NCBI GenBank assembly: GCA_017622155.1
Contig: JAGARS010000111.1
Coordinates: 1-9,518 of the forward strand
Direction of reading: 5' to 3'
Origin: Peptococcaceae bacterium
GTDB taxonomy: Bacteria; Bacillota; Peptococcia; Peptococcales; Peptococcaceae
Length of the DNA: 9,518 nt
Part shown: positions 6,285 to 9,518 of the stretch, piece after piece
How positions within the stretch are numbered: the first letter of the stretch is position 1
Layout of the letters: every line of letters begins with the position of its first letter
Notes under the pieces: model-generated
Told to the model about the DNA's origin: nothing
The model's database searches: none
What the model saw: the letters and a program-made list of their open reading frames with translations, nothing else
Translations under genes and position numbers: made by a program

Positions 6285-6316
6285 GACCTTTCGGATGAGT
6301 CCGAGAGGTCTTTTTT
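6285..6316 (+). terminator. Intrinsic terminator of tRNA-Leu
   Basis: GACCTTTCGGA (6285-6295) pairs with TCCGAGAGGTC (6300-6310) over 11 bp with a single T-G wobble and a TGAG loop, followed by TTTTTT (6311-6316). This is a textbook factor-independent terminator. A shorter T run also directly follows the tRNA (6268-6274). Confidence 0.92.
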
Positions 6317-6374
6317 GTTGCAAAACAGAAAATCTTTCACAATGCAAATATTCTTTGAACGTAAAAATGCGTGT

Positions 6375-6410
6375 AAAAAGACTGCCCAACGTAAAAGGGC
6401 AGTCTTTTTT
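6375..6410. terminator. Bidirectional intrinsic terminator between tRNA-Leu and the convergent transporter gene
   Basis: AAAAAGACTGCCC (6375-6387) and GGGCAGTCTTTTT (6397-6409) are perfect 13-bp inverted repeats with a 9-nt loop. The GC-rich core GACTGCCC is flanked by an A tract on the left and a T tract on the right, so either strand shows stem plus U-run. It lies 22 bp beyond the stop codon of the - strand transporter gene, for which it is the obvious terminator. It also backs up the tRNA terminator on the + strand. Confidence 0.9.
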
Positions 6411-6431
6411 ATGATACACTTTTCATTTTAT

Positions 6432-7760
6432 TTAGAAAGCGACTTTCATACATAATGCAACAAGGCACAGGGTGAGTGCACAAAATACATATAAGAATCG
6501 CCCTGCGTAATACCAAAGGTTACCATGCGGTTTTGAGGTGCCTTTGTTGATTTCTTCCAGCAAATCTTCTTTGCGCATAATCCAGAACCAGGATATTGCC
6601 CCCAGTGTTGCCCCGATAGGGATAATATAGATAGAAACGATATCCATCCATGGCCCCCAGTTGAAAATAGGCTCCATATGCAGACCAAATCCTAAGCAGA
6701 TAACAGCCAGAAGCACCAGAACATGACTGCGTTTTAATTTTGGAAAACGGTGCTGCAGCGATTCTCCTACGGCTTCAAACATATTCTGCAGCGAGCTGAC
6801 ACCGGCAAAAATCATTGCAGTGTATAGGATTACGGCAAACAGCTGGCCGGCAGGAATATCCTGCAAGATGCGCGGCAAAGTTACAAACAGGAGTGCAGGT
6901 CCGGCACCTACGTTCAAATCATAGGCGAAACATGCCGGAATAATTACCAGTGCAGCCACCAGTGCAGCGATGGTGTCAAATACAGCAGTGCGAACTGCCA
7001 AATGCACCACGTCTTCATGAGTGTCTAAATAAGCACCATAAACAATCATACCGCTGCCGGTCACCGACAGAGAGAAGAAAGCTTGCCCCATTGCCCAAAT
7101 CCAGGTCATAGGGTCTTTCAGTTTTATCCAGTCAGGTGTAAACATAAACCGGTAGCCTTCAGCGGCACCCGGCAAGAAAGAAACGCGAATCGCCAGAACG
7201 ATAAAAATGAGAAAGAAAAGCGGCATCATAATCTTATTGCTCTTTTCAATACTTTTTGCTCCAAGCAGCAATGTCAGAAGTGTTCCGACAACAACAATGA
7301 TATGGAATGGAACAACAGAATATTCGGTAGTCGAAAAACTTTCAAACCATACACCTGTGTCTACAAACATCAATTCTCCGGTGACAGACTGAAAGAATGC
7401 TTTCAGTACATAAGCGATAATGACAGCGTAACCGACAGCAATACACATAGATCCTGCCAGCGGCAGCCAGCCTAATAGGCCGCCTGCTTTTCCCAATTTG
7501 GGATCGCGCGATTCCCATGCTTTGCGATAAGAGCCCAATGTACCGGTGCGTGCTCGTCTTCCAATAGCATATTCGGCAGATAGCCCAACGATACTGAAAA
7601 GTGCTACAAAAAATAAGTAGGCCAGCAAAAATGCCCCGCCGCCGTTTGCTCCCATTTTAGCCGGAAAGCCCCAAACATTTGCCATCCCCACAGCAGACCC
7701 AACCGCCGACAAAACAAATCCCCAACGGCTGGAAAAAAACGAATTTTTCTTTTGTTCCAT
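6432..7760 (-). CDS. Sodium-dependent transporter of the neurotransmitter:sodium symporter family (NSS/SNF, LeuT fold)
   Basis: A Na+-coupled importer in the cytoplasmic membrane, probably for an amino acid. It has 442 residues and is hydrophobic throughout, with about 11 membrane segments expected, as in many bacterial NSS proteins of this length. TM1 carries the family signature GSAVGMANVWGFP...NGGGAFL (21-45), with the Na+-site Asn28 (LeuT Asn27). TM6 has GQAFFSLSVTGSGM (225-238), with Ser230 where LeuT has Thr254. TM7 has Asp262 near LeuT Asn286, and TM8 has FAGVSS (318-323), whose serines fit the second sodium site. Position 31 is Gly, where LeuT-type WRFP proteins have the gate arginine. 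The start is the ATG at 7758-7760: AGGGGGA (7770-7776, complement) lies 9 nt upstream and the family N-terminus begins here. A longer open frame to 7964 crosses the lysR start and promoter and is rejected. The gene is divergent from lysR. Substrate is not determinable; Tyt1-like tyrosine or other hydrophobic amino acid transport is an inference from size and aro neighbours. Confidence 0.93.
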   Translation of the reverse strand: MEQKKNSFFSSRWGFVLSAVGSAVGMANVWGFPAKMGANGGGAFLLAYLFFVALFSIVGLSAEYAIGRRARTGTLGSYRKAWESRDPKLGKAGGLLGWLPLAGSMCIAVGYAVIIAYVLKAFFQSVTGELMFVDTGVWFESFSTTEYSVVPFHIIVVVGTLLTLLLGAKSIEKSNKIMMPLFFLIFIVLAIRVSFLPGAAEGYRFMFTPDWIKLKDPMTWIWAMGQAFFSLSVTGSGMIVYGAYLDTHEDVVHLAVRTAVFDTIAALVAALVIIPACFAYDLNVGAGPALLFVTLPRILQDIPAGQLFAVILYTAMIFAGVSSLQNMFEAVGESLQHRFPKLKRSHVLVLLAVICLGFGLHMEPIFNWGPWMDIVSIYIIPIGATLGAISWFWIMRKEDLLEEINKGTSKPHGNLWYYAGRFLYVFCALTLCLVALCMKVAF

Positions 7761-7795
7761 AGTGTATAGTCCCCCTATTACGATTAGATTCAGCA

Positions 7796-7822
7796 AGAAT
7801 AGAAAGTGCTCATGCTTGACAA
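7796..7822 (-). promoter_or_regulatory. Probable promoter of the transporter gene
   Basis: On the - strand, TTGTCA (complement of 7817-7822) is followed by a 15-bp spacer and TATTCT (complement of 7796-7801), giving a start near 7789 and a leader of about 30 nt. The -35 box overlaps that of the divergent lysR promoter, so the two promoters would compete for polymerase. The spacer is shorter than ideal, so this call is tentative. Confidence 0.4.
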
Positions 7823-7843
7823 AAACAATAGAGCCATTATAAT
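7816..7843 (+). promoter_or_regulatory. Sigma-A type promoter of the lysR gene
   Basis: TTGACA (7816-7821) and TATAAT (7838-7843) are both perfect consensus boxes with a 16-bp spacer. The start would be near 7850, leaving a leader of about 65 nt. A 10-bp near-palindrome ATAC-GA-GTAT (7842-7851) overlaps the -10/start region and could be part of an autoregulatory site. Such a strong core promoter suggests that expression is held down by repression. Confidence 0.75.
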
Positions 7844-7914
7844 ACGAGTATAGATATTTGTAAAATGAATGGTTTGCATATACCTTATTAAGAATCGTAA
7901 TATCTGGAGGGCTT

Positions 7915-8796
7915 ATGGATATCAGAAATTTAACAACTTTTGTGCATGTTGCCGAGCTAGGCAATTTTTCACGGGCGGCAGAACGATTAGGCTACTCGCA
8001 GCCTACGATCTCGGTACAGATTCGCCAATTAGAGCAGGAACTGGGCTTCCGTTTATTTGATCGTATTGGACATGCTGTGCGGCTTACAGATAAAGGCCGA
8101 GATATACTCGCCTATGCCCAGCAGGTGTGCATTTTGTGCCAGCAGATAGTGGACGACACTGTGGAGGAAGAACGGGAGACACTGATTCGTGTAGCCACAT
8201 CAGATTCCTTAAGTGCTCCCCTGCTCTTTGAATGCTTTCCATATATTCGTGCAAAACATCCAAATATCCATTTGGAATTGATGACCGCCGGTACAGAAGA
8301 TTTGTTTCATATGCTGGACCACAACGAGGCCGATATTGTCTGCACTCTGGACAGTCATATTTACAATACCAATTATCGTATCGCAGGAGAGAAAAAAGTT
8401 GGAGTGCATTTTATCGTGCCGGCTCGTTCTCATCTGGCGAATCGTGATGTGCTGACCAAAGATGATTTAATGGCACAGGATATGCTTTTGACGGAAAAAG
8501 GCATGAGTTATCGCCGATTGATGGATGAATGGCTGGCCAAAGAATCGGTGGAAGTACGGCCTGTACTGGAGGCAGGGCAGACCGACTTGATTTGCTCTCT
8601 GGTAGAACAAGGCATGGGATGTGCGTTTCTGCCCGACCATGTAACCGATGAAGCAGCAGCCCGCGGAACGATTAAACGCATGACAGCCGAGGGGTTTCAT
8701 CCGGAATTATGGAAACAAATACTATATCATCGGGAAAAATGGGTATCACCGTCTATGCAAACAGTGCTTGATATCATGACCGAACGCTGGCTTTGA
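7915..8796 (+). CDS. LysR family transcriptional regulator
   Basis: 293 residues, standard LysR length. The N-terminal winged helix-turn-helix is clear: MDIRNLTTFVHVAELGNFSRAAERLGYSQPTIS-type sequence at 1-33, with the recognition helix around 28-40 (SQPTISVQIRQLE) and the LFDRIGHAVRLTDKG wing at 47-61. A linker helix (62-88) leads to the periplasmic-binding-protein-like effector domain (about 91-290), starting IRVATSDSLSAPLL. GMGCAFLP at 233-240 is the usual late motif. The ATG at 7915 is preceded by GGAGG (7906-7910), rather close at 4 nt. It is divergent from the NSS transporter over a 154-bp shared region, the classic arrangement for a LysR protein controlling its neighbour and itself. 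The effector is unknown; an amino acid or aromatic metabolite is plausible from context only. Confidence 0.93.
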   Translation: MDIRNLTTFVHVAELGNFSRAAERLGYSQPTISVQIRQLEQELGFRLFDRIGHAVRLTDKGRDILAYAQQVCILCQQIVDDTVEEERETLIRVATSDSLSAPLLFECFPYIRAKHPNIHLELMTAGTEDLFHMLDHNEADIVCTLDSHIYNTNYRIAGEKKVGVHFIVPARSHLANRDVLTKDDLMAQDMLLTEKGMSYRRLMDEWLAKESVEVRPVLEAGQTDLICSLVEQGMGCAFLPDHVTDEAAARGTIKRMTAEGFHPELWKQILYHREKWVSPSMQTVLDIMTERWL

Positions 8797-8797
8797 T

Positions 8798-8822
8798 AGC
8801 ACATAAAAAAGTGAGCTTTTTT
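8798..8822 (+). terminator. Probable intrinsic terminator of lysR
   Basis: AGCACAT (8798-8804) can pair with GTGAGCT (8811-8817), with one A-A mismatch and a terminal T-G pair, around an AAAAAA loop, followed by TTTTT (8818-8822). It starts 2 nt after the lysR stop. The stem is weak, so efficiency may be modest. Confidence 0.5.
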
Positions 8823-8842
8823 GATAAGCAGGGAAAAAAATA

Positions 8843-8878
8843 ATGTAACGAGAAAAAATATGTGTTATAGTAATAACA
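8843..8878 (+). promoter_or_regulatory. Extended -10 promoter of the xpaC-like gene with overlapping dyad
   Basis: TGTTATAGT (8863-8871) is an extended -10 (TGn + TATAGT at 8866-8871). A 17-bp spacer upstream leaves only a poor -35 (ATGTAA, 8843-8848), as is common with extended -10 promoters. The dyad TGTTAT-AGTA-ATAACA (8863-8878) covers the -10 box and predicted start region, so a bound protein would block initiation. The leader to the ATG at 8901 is about 25 nt and includes a strong GGGGGGA Shine-Dalgarno (8889-8895 region). Confidence 0.5.
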
Positions 8879-8900
8879 ACGATAGAACTGGGGGGATACG

Positions 8901-9518
8901 ATGGCAAGAGTTAGAAAAAAATCTGCGGTTCCGGTATATGCAGTAGCTTTTACATGGGCGTTTTGGGCTTCAGTGTTTCCAATGTACAAAATTAGTCATT
9001 TTGTTATTTTGACAATCCTATCTTTTTTGGTGTATAAAACTACAAGCGTTTTCTTTCGAGGCAAATGGGTAGAAGTGGCCGAGCCGGAGCCTGTATACGA
9101 ATCTTCTGGCAACCGTGAGGTAGATGCGCTGGTATCGGAAGGACGGCAGTCTATCAAACGAATGAGAGAATTGAATGCACAAATTCAAGACAAAAAAATC
9201 AGCCAGCAGATTAATCGATTGGAACAGCTGTCCAATGAAATTTTTGTACAGGTAACAAAAAATCCTGCGAAACTGCCGCAAATCAGAAAGTTTATGAGCT
9301 ATTATCTGCCGACGACTATAAAATTGCTAGCCTCTTATGCAGAAATGTCTGCACAAAGTGTGCGTGGTAAAAACATTACCGCTACCATGCAAAAGGTTGA
9401 AGGCATTATGGATACGATTGTCACTGCCTTTGAAAAACAGCTGGACAGTTTGTTTGGTGCAGAAGCACTGGATATCTCTACAGATATTACGGTATTAGAA
9501 GGTATGTTAGAACGAGAA
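8901..9518 (+). CDS. xpaC: XpaC-like 5-bromo-4-chloroindolyl phosphate hydrolysis family membrane protein, 3'-truncated by window edge
   Basis: 206 residues are visible from ATG 8901 and the frame is open to the end. The N-terminus is basic (MARVRKK), then two adjacent hydrophobic segments (about 10-28 and 31-46) make a probable membrane hairpin. The rest is a cytoplasmic, charged, partly coiled-coil domain (about 70-118). It carries the family hallmark RKFMSYYLPTTIKLL (129-143) and, near the C-terminus, LDISTDI (190-196). Family members end shortly after this last motif, so probably only a few residues are missing. The family is named after a Bacillus XpaC phenotype on a chromogenic phosphate, and its real biochemical role is not established. 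In many Firmicutes it sits next to a TelA/toxic-anion-resistance gene, which would be expected just downstream. The start is supported by GGGGGGA 5 nt upstream and by the absence of an earlier in-frame alternative with a Shine-Dalgarno. Confidence 0.85.
   Translation, partial: MARVRKKSAVPVYAVAFTWAFWASVFPMYKISHFVILTILSFLVYKTTSVFFRGKWVEVAEPEPVYESSGNREVDALVSEGRQSIKRMRELNAQIQDKKISQQINRLEQLSNEIFVQVTKNPAKLPQIRKFMSYYLPTTIKLLASYAEMSAQSVRGKNITATMQKVEGIMDTIVTAFEKQLDSLFGAEALDISTDITVLEGMLERE

Larger units (their letters stand above)
7776..7902. repeat. Mirrored decamer pair flanking the divergent intergenic region
   Basis: TATTACGATT (7776-7785) and AATCGTAATA (7893-7902) are exact reverse complements, 107 nt apart. 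In each gene's mRNA the decamer reads AATCGTAATA and lies at (transporter) or 3 nt before (lysR) the Shine-Dalgarno. The lysR copy sits inside ATTA-N7-TAAT (7887-7901), which fits the T-N11-A pattern of LysR-type binding sites. Candidate operator half-sites for the adjacent regulator, or a shared leader element. Confidence 0.55.

Noticed and set aside
6290..6316. Hammerhead ribozyme-like string (GGATGAGTCCGAGAGG)
   Set aside because: It resembles the CUGAUGAG-stem II part, but there is no GAAA box or matching stem I/III. The stretch is fully explained as an 11-bp terminator hairpin with a T tract.
6358..6396. Direct repeat AACGTAAAA at 6358-6366 and 6388-6396
   Set aside because: Only nine bases, A-rich, one copy being the terminator loop. 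Too short to be meaningful without comparative data.
6148..6414. An 88-residue + strand open frame across the tRNA and terminators
   Set aside because: It translates the tRNA-Leu sequence itself and then two terminators, and its start has no Shine-Dalgarno. It is a well-known artefact of tRNA genes.
7083..7475. A 130-residue + strand open frame within the transporter gene
   Set aside because: Antisense to conserved transmembrane coding sequence, rich in Asn/His/Cys, without SD or homology that I recognise.
7761..7964. 68-residue N-terminal extension of the transporter
   Set aside because: It runs through the lysR start and both promoters. The family N-terminus and a good SD support the start at 7760.
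1..9518. Mobile elements, CRISPR arrays, phage or defence genes
   Set aside because: I looked for transposase motifs, terminal inverted repeats, regular repeat arrays and att-like duplications at the tRNA 3' end. None was visible, and the region reads as core chromosome.

Overview
The window looks like a chromosomal segment of a low-to-mid GC Firmicute, probably a gut-type Clostridia (Oscillospiraceae/Lachnospiraceae-like). This rests on AGGAG/GGAGG ribosome binding sites, sigma-A type TTGACA/TATAAT promoters, tightly packed genes, A/T-rich codon choice and the flavour of the proteins. The genus cannot be fixed from the sequence alone.

Region 1 (1-6126, + strand) is a compact aromatic amino acid operon. 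Its order is DAHP synthase (5' end outside the window), stand-alone chorismate mutase, aroB, aroC, a fused shikimate dehydrogenase-shikimate kinase (aroE-aroK), type II dehydroquinase (aroQ) and aroA. Gaps are at most 30 bp, and three junctions overlap (1, 4 and 4 nt). Together the seven genes encode eight activities: all seven shikimate steps from PEP + erythrose-4-phosphate to chorismate, plus chorismate to prephenate. No prephenate dehydratase or dehydrogenase is present in the visible part.

Region 2 (6127-6431) is a dense RNA and regulatory stretch. A tRNA-Leu(CAG) has its own near-consensus promoter starting 8 bp after aroA. That promoter sits inside an inverted repeat, and the short leader can fold into a perfect hairpin that abuts the tRNA. 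A strong intrinsic terminator follows, then a 13-bp perfect hairpin flanked by A and T tracts. The second hairpin can serve both the + strand tRNA side and the - strand transporter side.

Region 3 (6432-8822) is a divergent pair: a neurotransmitter:sodium symporter (NSS/SNF) family transporter on the - strand and a LysR-type regulator on the + strand, sharing a 154-bp intergenic region. The two predicted promoters overlap back to back at their -35 boxes. Both 5' leaders carry the same exact decamer just upstream of the Shine-Dalgarno, so at DNA level it forms a wide inverted repeat. The natural inference is that the LysR protein controls the transporter and itself. An aromatic or other hydrophobic amino acid is a plausible substrate, but this is not proven.

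Region 4 (8823-9518) begins a new unit. An extended -10 promoter overlaps a 16-bp dyad and is followed by an XpaC-like membrane protein that runs off the window, probably only a few residues before its end.

I see no phage, transposon, CRISPR or defence system. The points that most merit a second look are the AroE-AroK fusion, the promoter-embedded dyad and leader hairpin at the tRNA gene, and the mirrored decamers at the transporter/LysR locus.
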